Assembly (NCBI RefSeq): GCF_009857445.1
Contig: NZ_WWCN01000010.1
Location: forward strand, 124,001 to 188,000
Direction of reading: 5' to 3'
DNA: 64,000 nt
Source of the DNA: Duganella flavida
GTDB lineage: Bacteria > Pseudomonadota > Gammaproteobacteria > Burkholderiales > Burkholderiaceae_D
Below, one piece after another: positions 9,551-19,020 of the stretch (position 1 is the stretch's first letter; each line of letters begins with the position of its first letter). The notes beneath the pieces are model-generated. The model made no database searches and had not been told where the DNA came from. It saw only the letters and a list, made by a program, of their open reading frames with translations. The position numbers and the translations under genes were made by a program.

Positions 9551-10657
9551 ATGACGATATCTCGTCGCAGCTTCATGGCGCTGATGGCTGCCGCCAGCGC
9601 TATTCCCTTGCACGCTGCAGAAATGCAGGAACCCCTGAAAACACTGGGTAAACGCAAAGGTATCAATATCGGTAACGCCATTGGCGGCGGCTACTTCCGC
9701 GATCCAGCCTACAAAGCCTTGATGGCGCGCGAGTGCAATATGCTGGTGGCGGAGAACGAAGGGAAGTGGGGCGCGCTGCAGCGCGTACCGGGCCCGCCCA
9801 ACTTCGCGCCGGCCGATGAGATGTATGCATGGGCCAAAGCCCAGGGCATGCTGGTGCGCGGGCATAACTTGGTTTGGCAGGAAAGTAAATGGATGCCGAA
9901 GTGGGTAAATGAATACGACTTCGGCGCGCAGCCGGCAAAAGCGGCGGAAGCGCTGCTGCGCGAGCATATCATCGCCGTGTGCGATCACTTCGGCGATGCG
10001 ATTTATAGCTATGACGTGGTGAATGAAGCAGTGGATCCGGCCACTGGCGGGATGCGCTCGAATGTGTTCACGCAGCGTCTCGGCGCGGTGGAGCAGATCG
10101 ATCTTTGCTTCCGCCTCGCCCACGAGCGCGCGCCGAAAGCGCAACTGGTCTACAACGATTATATGCGCGGTGATGAGGGCAGCGCCAAGCATCGCGCCGG
10201 TGTGCTCAAGCTGCTGCATGATCTGAAATCTCGCGGCGCGCCGGTACATGCACTGGGCCTGCAAAGCCATATCGGTTCGTGGGACGATAGCAACGGTGCG
10301 ACTTACCAGCGTGACTGGCGCAAGTTCCTCGATGAGGTAACGGGCATGGGACTGGATCTGCTGATCACCGAGTTCGATGTGAACGACCGCAAGCTGCCGG
10401 CCGACGTGAAAGTGCGCGATGCTGGCGTGGCGGCGTTGGCCAAGGATTATCTGGATGTGACCTTCAGCTATCCACAGTGCCGCGACTTCCTAATGTGGGG
10501 CATGTCGGATAACGCCAGCTGGCTACAGGGATGGGACGAGGCACCGCGCACGGATGGGCAGAAGCAGCGTCCAACGCCGTTCGACGACCAGTTGCGCGCC
10601 AAGCCGCTGCGCGACGCGATTGCAGGTGCAATCAACGCCGCACCAAACCGAACTTGA
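9551..10657 (+). CDS. GH10 endo-1,4-beta-xylanase, Tat-type signal
   Basis: Cleaves internal beta-1,4 bonds of xylan with retention. It has 368 residues. The acid/base is E159 in DVVNEAVDP and the nucleophile E274 in LITEFDVND, both in typical GH10 positions. The N-terminus MTISRRSFMALMAAAS is a twin-arginine signal, so the enzyme is predicted to cross the membrane folded. AGGAGA precedes the start. The stop codon ends exactly one base before the stop of the convergent GH115 gene, leaving no intergenic DNA. Operator B lies upstream. Confidence 0.96.
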   Translation: MTISRRSFMALMAAASAIPLHAAEMQEPLKTLGKRKGINIGNAIGGGYFRDPAYKALMARECNMLVAENEGKWGALQRVPGPPNFAPADEMYAWAKAQGMLVRGHNLVWQESKWMPKWVNEYDFGAQPAKAAEALLREHIIAVCDHFGDAIYSYDVVNEAVDPATGGMRSNVFTQRLGAVEQIDLCFRLAHERAPKAQLVYNDYMRGDEGSAKHRAGVLKLLHDLKSRGAPVHALGLQSHIGSWDDSNGATYQRDWRKFLDEVTGMGLDLLITEFDVNDRKLPADVKVRDAGVAALAKDYLDVTFSYPQCRDFLMWGMSDNASWLQGWDEAPRTDGQKQRPTPFDDQLRAKPLRDAIAGAINAAPNRT

Positions 10658-13522
10658 TTATTTACGCGGACTCTCCGGCGGCCCAAGATAACTCGGTTTC
10701 TGGCCGCCGGCGTTGACCACCAGTTTTTGCAGCACCAGCCCTGAATCCAGCGCCCAGAACTTGAGCGTATGCTTGCCGGGCTGGCCGATCTGGTGGCGCG
10801 AAACCAGTACCGTTGCGCCATCGGACACCGAACGCTCCCAGGCCTTTTCGCTAGCATCCGCATGCACGTTGATGATTTGCGGCGCCTCGTCGTCAAACGA
10901 GATCGCATAGCGCAAGCCTTCGCCGGGCTGGAATTTCTGCGTTGGCGCCAGCGTGGTTTGCACTTCGAATTTGCCAGCGCTGAATAGCTGCATTTCATAC
11001 TCCAGCCGCATGGCCGGCGCAGCATCGGCCGGCGCATCCACCGGTAGCACTGTCATGCCGGACAAGGTACGGCCATGATCCGGCACTTTCAGCCAGGTGC
11101 GCGGGCCGGCCGCCACCGCTCGCGTGTAATGCTCCGCTTCCATGGCAACCACGCCATTGGTTTCGATAAAGCCCGTCATCGCTGCCGTGCCCTCCGGCTT
11201 GTGCAGCGGGACCTTCACCACTGTCTTGCCGCCGGCACCGCTGATGTTCAGCGTCGCGGTGCGCACACCTTCCGGCACGTCAGTCCAGCGCACACCTACC
11301 ATCACGCGCTGTTCGCGTGCGACTTTGCCGGTTGGCTTATCCAGCGTAATCCAAGGTTCGCTGGCCACGACCTTGTAATCGAACGGCTGCTGGCCGCGAT
11401 TGAAAATATCAACAAAGCGAGTACGCTGATCGAAGACATCCAGTGCGGGCAGCGAGAGCGCATCGCCGCCCGGTCCAGGCCATGCCTGCTCGCTGCCTTC
11501 CACTGCCACGCCCATATCGGCAGCTTTCGGCAGCTGTATCTCCGTCACAGGCGGCATCACATTGCGCTGCGGATGGTTCCAGTAGGTGTAGCCCAGGTGC
11601 GTTTGCGACATCATGTGATTCCATTTTCCGCCGCTGATGTCTTCGTGATAGCGGCGCACCAGTTCTGCATCTTCCGCGAACAGCGCGCGCGCACGCGCCG
11701 CCAGATCGTTGGTGGATGCGCGTCCCTGCAAGCCGTACAAGCGGTTCATGCCTGCGGTGACGTACAACTCGTTCATCACCGCACCAGCCTTCGCCGGATA
11801 CAGCACCAGCTGATAGAACGCATCGCGCTTCGCTGCAGGCAGCGCAGCCGAAATCTTCTCGGCCCGGGCCGCAATCGACTTGTACTCGTCAACGATGCGT
11901 GCCGCCTCGTTATAGTTCACCAGACTGTAGGTATCCGCCTCCAGTTGCTCGGGCTTGCGGCGGCCGTTGTACTTGGCGTACCTGGCGACGATGTCTGCGA
12001 TGTCGTCTGCATATTCTGGTCCGAACTCGCGTGTCGCCCACAGTTTCAGGTAATCCGGCAGGCGTTCGGCCGGCCATGCCGCAGGATTCCACGCATACGT
12101 CAGGAAGAACTCAATCGGTACCTCCATTGGTTTCAGGTCGCCGACATTGACTATCCACATGCGGTTGGCTTGGTACTGCCATGCCAGGTGCATCTGCTCC
12201 CACACTTTCGGCAGTGGCGTTACGTTGATCCACTTGTAAGAACGCGGGCCGCCGACATAATCGAAGTGGTAGTAGATGCCCGCGCCGCCGCTGCGTTTGC
12301 GCTCTTCCGGCGTTGGCAGGCGGCGGATATTGCCCCAGTTGTCGTCGCACCACAGCAGCATCACGTCGTCCGGCACACGCATGCCTTTCTCGTAGTAGTC
12401 CTGCACTTCCTTGTACAGCGCCCATATCTGCGGCACTTTGGTGACGTCAGGATTGATCTCCTTCGCGATGATGCTGCGCTGGTCGCCGACGATGCGTTCC
12501 AGCAGCGATACGTTGGCATCGCGCGACATCGGCTCATCGCCATCGCCGCGCATGCCGAGCGTGATCAGTTTTTCCTGGCCTTGGGAGGTGCGCAGGCCTT
12601 GGGTCCAGAATTCGCGTAGCTTCTCGCCGCTGCGATTGTAGTCCCAGGGCTGGCCGCCGCCGTAGCGCCGCCACTCGTCGTGCGCGCGCATCATCGGCTC
12701 GTGGTGCGAGGTGCCCATGACGATGCCGTAGTCGTCGGCGGTTTTGCCGTTCAATTTATCATCATCGTAGAAAGCCTCACCCCACATGGCGGGCCACAGG
12801 TAATTGCCGCGCAGGCGCAGTATTAGTTCAAACACCTTTGAATAGAACTGGTGATTAAAGCCGCCGTAATGCTGCTTAGCCCAGCCGGTTAATGCCGGCG
12901 CTTCGTCGTTCAGGAAAATGCCGCGATACTGCACCACCGGCGCATCGCTCACTGCCGCTTCAGCCGATGCGTAGACGTTGGCATGCTTCGCCGCCGGCAC
13001 GTCGGCCCACCAGTTCCATGGCGAGACGCCGATCTGCTCGGACATTTCATAAATTCCGTAGACGGTGCCGCGCTTGTCGCTGCCTGCGATCACCAGTGCG
13101 CGTTCCACGCCCGGCAGCGGTTTGCGCAGAGTTTGCACTTGCCAGCCTTCCCATTTTCCTTTAATGCCCGAGACATCCAGCTTACCTTCTGCCACCAGCT
13201 TGTCGATCAAGGTGCTTTTGCCGACCGTACCGATAATGATCACGTCCGCGCCGGATGGCTTGCCGCCAGTGTTGAGCGCCGGCCATACGGCGCTGACACG
13301 TGCGATATCCGCTTGCAGGTCACCCGCCGCGCGCACCACGCCGGGGTAATCGGCGGCATCGACGTACAGGCGCGCAGCCTGGCCATTGCGCACCAGCGCC
13401 ACTGCATCGGCAGGCGGCGTGTCGAACCACGCCAGTTTTTTCTGGCCCAGCGCTTGCGCGGGCAGGGCGTGGGAGAGCAGGGCCAATAACATGGCCCCAG
13501 CGGCGATAACACGTTGTCTCAT
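10658..13522 (-). CDS. GH115 alpha-glucuronidase
   Basis: Removes (4-O-methyl)glucuronic acid from terminal and internal xylose units of glucuronoxylan. It has 954 residues with a signal peptide ending near PAQA. Recognised family segments include YGIYEMSEQIGVSPWNWW (about 157-174), the RGIFLNDEAP region, RGNYLWPAMWGEAF, GIVMGTSHHEPM and WCDDNWGNIRRLP. The C-terminal part (about 780-954) fits the GH115 C-terminal carbohydrate-binding-like domain. It is the third gene of a minus-strand operon after the SGNH and GH43 genes, starting 6 bases after GH43 ends, and its stop abuts the stop of the GH10 gene. I have not assigned the catalytic residues. Confidence 0.94.
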   Translation of the reverse strand: MRQRVIAAGAMLLALLSHALPAQALGQKKLAWFDTPPADAVALVRNGQAARLYVDAADYPGVVRAAGDLQADIARVSAVWPALNTGGKPSGADVIIIGTVGKSTLIDKLVAEGKLDVSGIKGKWEGWQVQTLRKPLPGVERALVIAGSDKRGTVYGIYEMSEQIGVSPWNWWADVPAAKHANVYASAEAAVSDAPVVQYRGIFLNDEAPALTGWAKQHYGGFNHQFYSKVFELILRLRGNYLWPAMWGEAFYDDDKLNGKTADDYGIVMGTSHHEPMMRAHDEWRRYGGGQPWDYNRSGEKLREFWTQGLRTSQGQEKLITLGMRGDGDEPMSRDANVSLLERIVGDQRSIIAKEINPDVTKVPQIWALYKEVQDYYEKGMRVPDDVMLLWCDDNWGNIRRLPTPEERKRSGGAGIYYHFDYVGGPRSYKWINVTPLPKVWEQMHLAWQYQANRMWIVNVGDLKPMEVPIEFFLTYAWNPAAWPAERLPDYLKLWATREFGPEYADDIADIVARYAKYNGRRKPEQLEADTYSLVNYNEAARIVDEYKSIAARAEKISAALPAAKRDAFYQLVLYPAKAGAVMNELYVTAGMNRLYGLQGRASTNDLAARARALFAEDAELVRRYHEDISGGKWNHMMSQTHLGYTYWNHPQRNVMPPVTEIQLPKAADMGVAVEGSEQAWPGPGGDALSLPALDVFDQRTRFVDIFNRGQQPFDYKVVASEPWITLDKPTGKVAREQRVMVGVRWTDVPEGVRTATLNISGAGGKTVVKVPLHKPEGTAAMTGFIETNGVVAMEAEHYTRAVAAGPRTWLKVPDHGRTLSGMTVLPVDAPADAAPAMRLEYEMQLFSAGKFEVQTTLAPTQKFQPGEGLRYAISFDDEAPQIINVHADASEKAWERSVSDGATVLVSRHQIGQPGKHTLKFWALDSGLVLQKLVVNAGGQKPSYLGPPESPRK

Positions 13523-13528
13523 TTTGTT

Positions 13529-15133
13529 TTATTTTTCCAGTGGCTGGTAGTCGAACCATGCAAAATCTGCGGCAGACATGGCTTGCTGCCGGGCGCCTTC
13601 GGCGTACATGCCGATAAAGACGCCGGTAAATCCGCCAGCCGCTTCCGACGACAGCGCAGCAGTTGGCAAAGAGCCGACCTGCTTGAGCGGCTCGCCGCCC
13701 ACGCTGTAACTGAATTCATAGCGGGTGGCCCACGACTCCACTTGCAGCACGACGGGACCAGCCGGCAACGGTGCCGTGGCCTGCAGCGAAGTGACGCCGC
13801 CGGTGCGCGCCAGCAGTTCCAGCCGGCGCTGCGGCGTGCCGGTCACGCGCAATTCGTAGTAATTGTTTTCGTTCTGGCGCAGCACCAGGCCTGCGGCATG
13901 TGTGGCGGCGGATGGTTCGAACTCCAGCTGCGTTGCAGCGCGCATGCGCATGTGTTCCTGGCGGCGGGCGATGAAGGCCGGCTGCGCGATGTCATTCATG
14001 GTGACGCTGCTGCCTTTCAGGCGCAGATAGCCGGGACGTTCGGCCAGTGACCACAATCCGTCGCCGGGGCCACGCAGTTGCGACCATTGCAGGCCAAGCT
14101 TGGGTGTGTTGAAATCGTCGCGCACCGGTTCTGAAGGCCATGGCGTGGACGGCGGCAGTCCATTGGCCGGCATCTCCAGCGACAGCGGGCGACCATTGTT
14201 CACGGTTAGCCAGCCCTGGTCGTTCCATGCGGCAGGTGCGAGCAAAGTTTCGCGCCCGAGGTGGTGCTGCTGCGCGACCGGACGGATGCCAAGCAGTGGC
14301 ACCCACCATTTGCCTTCCGGCGTTTGTACAAGGTCGCCGTGGCCGGTGGCTTGCAGCGGCAGGTCAGGATGGCCGCGATGTGTGAGTATCGGATTGGCGG
14401 GGTTGGCGATGAACGGTCCCCACGGCGATGATGCGCGGGTCATCGTCAGGCTGTGGTTATATGAGGTGCCACCTTCGGAGATCATCAGGTAGTACAGGCC
14501 ATCGTGCTTATATAAATGCGGGCCTTCCGGCCATACGCCGCCGGTGCCTGGCCAGACCAGGCGTGGTTGTTCCAGCAGCTTGCCGGCCTTGAGGTCAATC
14601 TCCGCCTGGTACACACCGCCGTGTTCCCCGCCGCCGTGGCGCGTGTAATAGACTTTGCCATCGTCGTCGAAGAACAGCGATGGATCCATGGCGAAGCTTG
14701 GATCGTTGAGCCACACTGGTTCCGACCATTCCCCAGCCGGGTCTTTGGTATGAACATAAAATGCGCCGCCACCCTCCATATTAGTGGTGACCATATAGAA
14801 CTCGCCTTCGTGGCAGCGCAACGTCGGCGCGTAGATGCCCTGCGAACTACGGGTGTGTGCCAAATTGAGTTGGCTCACGCGCGTGAGCGCGTGGCCGATC
14901 TGGCGCCAGTGGACCAGGTCCTTGCTGTGGTAGATCGGCACACCGGGGAAGTATTCGAAGCTGCTAGTGGCCAGGTAGTAGTCGCTGCCAACCCTGCAGA
15001 TGCTAGGGTCGGCGTGAAAGCCGCTCAGTATCGGATTGGTGTAAGTTGCTGTCGGCGCAGCCATTGCGGGACCAGCCAGCGAGATGGCCGCCAACAGGGC
15101 GGACAGCGTTTTGCGCGCGGGTAGGGCCATCAT
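13529..15133 (-). CDS. GH43 beta-xylosidase/alpha-arabinofuranosidase
   Basis: Glycosidase of the five-bladed GH43 type with a C-terminal beta-sandwich, 534 residues. From the chosen start, the general base is D42 (FHADPSI), the pKa-tuning residue is D150 (AMDPSLFF) and the acid is E203 (WPEGPHLY). A signal peptide ends near GPAMA. The start at 15133 overlaps the stop of the SGNH gene in ATGA, so translation is probably coupled; a second ATG follows directly. The domain arrangement fits beta-xylosidases that trim xylo-oligosaccharides, but arabinofuranosidase activity cannot be excluded from sequence. Confidence 0.93.
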   Translation of the reverse strand: MMALPARKTLSALLAAISLAGPAMAAPTATYTNPILSGFHADPSICRVGSDYYLATSSFEYFPGVPIYHSKDLVHWRQIGHALTRVSQLNLAHTRSSQGIYAPTLRCHEGEFYMVTTNMEGGGAFYVHTKDPAGEWSEPVWLNDPSFAMDPSLFFDDDGKVYYTRHGGGEHGGVYQAEIDLKAGKLLEQPRLVWPGTGGVWPEGPHLYKHDGLYYLMISEGGTSYNHSLTMTRASSPWGPFIANPANPILTHRGHPDLPLQATGHGDLVQTPEGKWWVPLLGIRPVAQQHHLGRETLLAPAAWNDQGWLTVNNGRPLSLEMPANGLPPSTPWPSEPVRDDFNTPKLGLQWSQLRGPGDGLWSLAERPGYLRLKGSSVTMNDIAQPAFIARRQEHMRMRAATQLEFEPSAATHAAGLVLRQNENNYYELRVTGTPQRRLELLARTGGVTSLQATAPLPAGPVVLQVESWATRYEFSYSVGGEPLKQVGSLPTAALSSEAAGGFTGVFIGMYAEGARQQAMSAADFAWFDYQPLEK

Positions 15134-16365
15134 TTCGCAGCTCCGCATTGCTTGCGCAGCGCGGCCAGCGGCACGGTTTCCGCCAGCGCGCGGTAGCCGG
15201 CAAGCGATGGGTGCAGGTGGTCGCCGGAATCGTAAACTGGTTTGATGCGGTCTGGCCGTGCGGGATCACGCAGCGCGGCGTCGAAATCAGCCACCGCGTC
15301 GAACACGCCGGAAGTGCGTATCCACTGGTTCAATTGCTGGCGGTCCGCCTCGTTTTCCGGCTCGGGATGATAGTAGTCGCTGCCGACATATGGCGTGACC
15401 GTGGCGCCGATCAGACAGATTCCATGGGCTCGCGCGCGTTCGGCCAGCTGGCGGTGCGCCAGTTTCAGGTCGGCCAACAGCTGTTGACGGTCAGCCTGCG
15501 TATCCGGCGTGTTGCGATGCTGGCCGCCGAGATCATTCACGCCGGCCAGCACCAGCGCGTGCGTGACGCCGGCTCGCGACAGCACGTCGCGCTCGAAGCG
15601 CGCCACTAGATTCGGACCCAGGCCATCGCGCAGCATGCGCCCGCCGCCGATGCCCGCATTGACCACGCCCAGTGCCAGGCCGTTATCACGCAGGCGCGCT
15701 GCCAATACGTCCGGCCAGCGGGTGTTGGTGTCGGCCGGAACGCCATAGCCGTCGGTGATCGAATCGCCGATAGCTACCAATGCGCCAACCTTGCGCGGCG
15801 CCAGCACCTCGACATCACTTAGCGCATACCAGCGCGTGACTTTGGCCGCGTCGTCCCATGCCGCGTCGTTCACGCGGTTGCCCTTGGCGAGGAAAGTAGT
15901 GGCGCGTGCGCCGGGATGGCCGGTTTGGCGCGCCGGTGCTTCTTTAAAATAGAGTGATACTGCGACGTCGGCGGCCGGTTTGAGCGTCATATTGACCGCA
16001 TCGCTGTAGTATTCCGCGCCGGCTGGAATCATGACCGAGCTGCGTCCATCGAAGGTGAGGGCGCGCGGCGCGCCGGCGCTGGCGACCATCACGCTGGCTG
16101 CATCAAGCATCAATGGTGCGGTGCCGTATGCATTGCTGATGCGGACCCGGAACTGCTTGCCGCCCAGAGTGAGATGCAGCACTTGGCGGATACTCCCATC
16201 GCGCCAGTATTCAGCTGCCAACTCATTGGCCGGCTCCGGGATTTGCTGCGCCGCACCCCAACTCGCCACCCAGTGCGAGGCCGGTTCTGCAGCCGGTGCA
16301 TGCATCATAAAGGCCGCAAGGACGGCGCCTAAACTGCTGCGTAATGCGTGTTGACTTGATCGCAT
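15130..16365 (-). CDS. SGNH/GDSL esterase, probable xylan deacetylase
   Basis: Exported lipase-like esterase of 411 residues. Block I GDSITDG holds the serine at 202, GVNDLGG forms the oxyanion block, and GDHLHPS near 390 carries the Asp/His pair. The first 190 residues form an additional beta-rich domain before the SGNH core. It is the first gene of the operon with GH43 and GH115, and operator C lies between its start and gudD. Release of acetyl groups from xylan is the likely role from context; SGNH enzymes act on many esters, so the substrate is inferred. Confidence 0.85.
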   Translation of the reverse strand: MRSSQHALRSSLGAVLAAFMMHAPAAEPASHWVASWGAAQQIPEPANELAAEYWRDGSIRQVLHLTLGGKQFRVRISNAYGTAPLMLDAASVMVASAGAPRALTFDGRSSVMIPAGAEYYSDAVNMTLKPAADVAVSLYFKEAPARQTGHPGARATTFLAKGNRVNDAAWDDAAKVTRWYALSDVEVLAPRKVGALVAIGDSITDGYGVPADTNTRWPDVLAARLRDNGLALGVVNAGIGGGRMLRDGLGPNLVARFERDVLSRAGVTHALVLAGVNDLGGQHRNTPDTQADRQQLLADLKLAHRQLAERARAHGICLIGATVTPYVGSDYYHPEPENEADRQQLNQWIRTSGVFDAVADFDAALRDPARPDRIKPVYDSGDHLHPSLAGYRALAETVPLAALRKQCGAAK

Positions 16366-16384
16366 AAATCCTTCACACTCATAA

Positions 16385-16402
16385 AATGTTAGCGCTATTC
16401 AT
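16385..16402. promoter_or_regulatory. LacI-type operator C (xylan operon/Weimberg operon divergent promoter)
   Basis: AATGTTAGCGCTATTCAT contains the perfect core TAGCGCTA with central CG, and its left half is nearly identical to that of operator B. It occupies the 51-base gap between the SGNH gene (minus) and gudD (plus), so one bound repressor could block both operons. Confidence 0.58.
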
Positions 16403-16416
16403 TTTAGGGTAAAGAG

Positions 16417-17790
16417 ATGGTACATGCAACAAAAACGCCGGATGCAGGCAGTCCGGTTATAACGGAGATGCGGGTAATCCCGGTAGCAGGTCACGATAGC
16501 ATGCTGCTTAATCTGTGCGGTGCGCATGCACCGTATTTCACCCGTAACCTGGTGCTGCTGAAAGATAGCGCCGGCCACACCGGCATGGGCGAAGTGCCGG
16601 GCGGCGCTGGCATCCTGCGCGCGCTACAAAACGCCGTGTCGCTGGTGGTGGGTACCTCGATTGGCCGCTACAACCGCACCTTGAACAGCATCCGCGCATC
16701 CATCAGCGGCCAGCACCAGGTTACCGATGCCGCCGAAGCCGAAGTCCTGAAACAGCCGCACGAAATCAATCTGCGCCTTGAGAATGTGGTCACCGCCGTG
16801 GAAGCGGCGCTGCTCGACCTGCTGGGCCAACACCTGAATGTGCCGGTGTGCGAGCTGCTGGGCGCGGGCCAGCAACGTGACAGTGTGCCGATGCTGGCCT
16901 ATCTGTTCTACATCGGCGACCGTAATCGCACCGACCTGCCTTATCTGAGCGGCGAGGGAGCATCCGACTGGTATCACCGCCGCAACCAGGAAGCGATGAC
17001 GCCAGCCGCCATCGTGGAACTGGCCGAAACCACCGTCGCCAAATACGGCTTCCGCGACTTTAAGCTGAAAGGCGGCGTAATGCATGGCGCCGAGGAGATG
17101 GAAGCCATTGCCGCCATCAAGGCCCGCTTCCCCGAGTCGCGCGTGACGCTGGACCCGAACGGCGCATGGTCGCTGCGCGAAGCGATAGACCTGTGCCGTG
17201 GCCAGGGCCACATCATGGCCTACGCCGAAGACCCGTGCGGCCCGGAGAATGGCTATTCCGGCCGCGAGATCATGGCTGAATTCCGCCGCGCCACCGGCAT
17301 CCCGACCGCCACCAACATGATTGCCACCGACTGGCGCCAGATGGCGCACTCGCACTTGCTGGGCGCAGTCGATATCCCGCTGGCCGACCCGCACTTCTGG
17401 ACCATGCAGGGTTCCGTACGGCTCGCGCAACTGTGCGACGATTGGGGCCTGACCTGGGGCTCGCATTCGAATAATCACTTTGATGTATCGCTGGCGATGT
17501 TTACCCACGCTGCCGCCGCAGCGCCGGGCAAGATCACTGCCATCGATACCCACTGGATCTGGCAGGAAGGGCAGGAACGCCTGACCCGCGAGCCGCTGAA
17601 AATCGTCGGCGGCGAGGTGAAGGTGCCACAAGCACCGGGCCTTGGCATCGAACCGGACATGGACCGCATCGAGGCGGCCCACGAGCTTTATAAAAAAGTC
17701 GCCACCACGGCGCGCGACGACGCGATGGCGATGCGCTATTTAGTACCTGGCTGGACTTACTCCCCTAAAAAACCAAGTCTTGGACGTTAA
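16417..17790 (+). CDS. gudD: D-glucarate dehydratase
   Basis: Enolase-superfamily enzyme converting D-glucarate (or L-idarate) to 5-keto-4-deoxyglucarate in the cytoplasm. It has 457 residues and resembles Escherichia coli GudD over its whole length. Active-site residues are present with a constant offset of 11 from the E. coli numbering: K216 and K218 (FKLKGG), D246 and N248 (LDPNGAWS), E271, N300 and catalytic H350 (GSHSNNH). It is the first gene of the Weimberg operon. Glucuronate freed by GH67 and GH115 could reach it after oxidation to glucarate by a uronate dehydrogenase, which is not encoded here. Confidence 0.95.
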   Translation: MVHATKTPDAGSPVITEMRVIPVAGHDSMLLNLCGAHAPYFTRNLVLLKDSAGHTGMGEVPGGAGILRALQNAVSLVVGTSIGRYNRTLNSIRASISGQHQVTDAAEAEVLKQPHEINLRLENVVTAVEAALLDLLGQHLNVPVCELLGAGQQRDSVPMLAYLFYIGDRNRTDLPYLSGEGASDWYHRRNQEAMTPAAIVELAETTVAKYGFRDFKLKGGVMHGAEEMEAIAAIKARFPESRVTLDPNGAWSLREAIDLCRGQGHIMAYAEDPCGPENGYSGREIMAEFRRATGIPTATNMIATDWRQMAHSHLLGAVDIPLADPHFWTMQGSVRLAQLCDDWGLTWGSHSNNHFDVSLAMFTHAAAAAPGKITAIDTHWIWQEGQERLTREPLKIVGGEVKVPQAPGLGIEPDMDRIEAAHELYKKVATTARDDAMAMRYLVPGWTYSPKKPSLGR

Positions 17791-17804
17791 TTCAAGGAGA
17801 CCCT

Positions 17805-18992
17805 GTGAAAAATACCCTGAAACATGCGCCGGTGCTGTCGCACCTCCCCGCCGACCTGCCCGATGCACTGCTGGTTGGCCGCGTATGGCGTAGTGACGTC
17901 AATGGCCCAAGCGTGGTCGTAGTACGCAAAGGCGAAGTATTCGATATTACGGCACACGCGCCGACCGTCTCGGACCTGCTGGACCGCGATGATGTGGTGG
18001 CGTTTGCCCACTCGGCGCAAGGTGAATCGCTGGGCCGCGCGGAAGCGCTGGTTGAAGCGGCGCTGGTCGGCACTGATAACGTGCCGGTCCGCCTGCTGGC
18101 ACCGTGCGATGTGCAAGCCATCAAAGCCTGCGGCGTAACTTTCGCCGTCAGCCTGCTGGAACGCGTGATTGAAGAGCAAGCGGGCGGCAATCCCGCCAAG
18201 GCCGACGAACTGCGCGCCTCGCTGCTGAAAGACATCGGCGCCGACCTGTCGGCCATCAAACCTGGCTCGCCGGAAGCGGAAAAACTGAAGCAGGAATTCA
18301 TCGCGCGCGGCGCCTGGTCGCAGTATATGGAAGTGGGCATCGGCCCTTACGCCGAAGTGTTCTCCAAGTCGCAGCCTATGTCGGCGGTGGGCTTCGGCGC
18401 GGACGTCGGCCTGCACCCTGAATCGAAATGGAACAATCCTGAGCCTGAAATCGTGCTGGCCGTGAACAGCCGCGCGGAAGTCGTCGGCGCTACGCTGGGG
18501 AACGATGTCAACCTGCGCGACATCGAAGGCCGCAGCGCGCTGCTGCTAGGTAAAGCCAAGGATAACAACGCCTCTTGCGGCGTGGGTCCGTTCATCCGCC
18601 TGTTCGATGAGCGCTTCACCATCGACACCGTGCGCAATGCAGAACTGCGCCTGGTGATCGAAGGCGCGGAAGATGGCTTCCGCCTCGACGGCGAGAGCCG
18701 CATGCGCCAAATCAGCCGCGATCCGCTGGACCTGGTCGCTCAAACCAGCGGCGCGCACCACCAATACCCGGATGGCTTCATGCTCTTCCTCGGCACCATG
18801 TTCTCGCCGATTAAAGACCGTGGCGCGCCGGGAGCCGGCTTCACCCACAAGCTGGGAGACCGCGTCAGTATCAGCAGTCCGTCGCTCGGCATGCTGGTGA
18901 ATCACGTTTATCTTAGCGACGCAGTCACGCCCTGGACCTTCGGCGTGCGTGCCCTATATCGCAATCTGGCCCAACGCGGCCTGCTCAACTAA
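17805..18992 (+). CDS. xylX: 2-keto-3-deoxy-D-xylonate dehydratase, FAH family
   Basis: Fumarylacetoacetate-hydrolase-fold enzyme of 395 residues that dehydrates 2-keto-3-deoxy-pentonate to 2-oxoglutarate semialdehyde, the fourth step of the Weimberg pathway. The segments GFGADVGLHPESKWNNPEPE and LGNDVNLRDIEGR are typical of this group. It starts with GTG at 17805, supported by AAGGAGA 5-10 bases upstream, 14 bases after gudD. In Caulobacter crescentus xylX heads the xylXABCD operon; here gudD precedes it and xylA is missing. Homologues act on keto-deoxy-arabonate, so the stereochemistry is inferred from xylB-xylC-xylD downstream. Confidence 0.88.
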   Translation: MKNTLKHAPVLSHLPADLPDALLVGRVWRSDVNGPSVVVVRKGEVFDITAHAPTVSDLLDRDDVVAFAHSAQGESLGRAEALVEAALVGTDNVPVRLLAPCDVQAIKACGVTFAVSLLERVIEEQAGGNPAKADELRASLLKDIGADLSAIKPGSPEAEKLKQEFIARGAWSQYMEVGIGPYAEVFSKSQPMSAVGFGADVGLHPESKWNNPEPEIVLAVNSRAEVVGATLGNDVNLRDIEGRSALLLGKAKDNNASCGVGPFIRLFDERFTIDTVRNAELRLVIEGAEDGFRLDGESRMRQISRDPLDLVAQTSGAHHQYPDGFMLFLGTMFSPIKDRGAPGAGFTHKLGDRVSISSPSLGMLVNHVYLSDAVTPWTFGVRALYRNLAQRGLLN

Positions 18993-19020
18993 AAACAACG
19001 TATCACTGGAGAGAATATAT

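Noticed and set aside
16417..17790. Assigning the enolase-family protein as a xylonate dehydratase because of its operon
   Set aside because: Every GudD active-site residue matches with a constant numbering offset, and a true XylD is encoded downstream.
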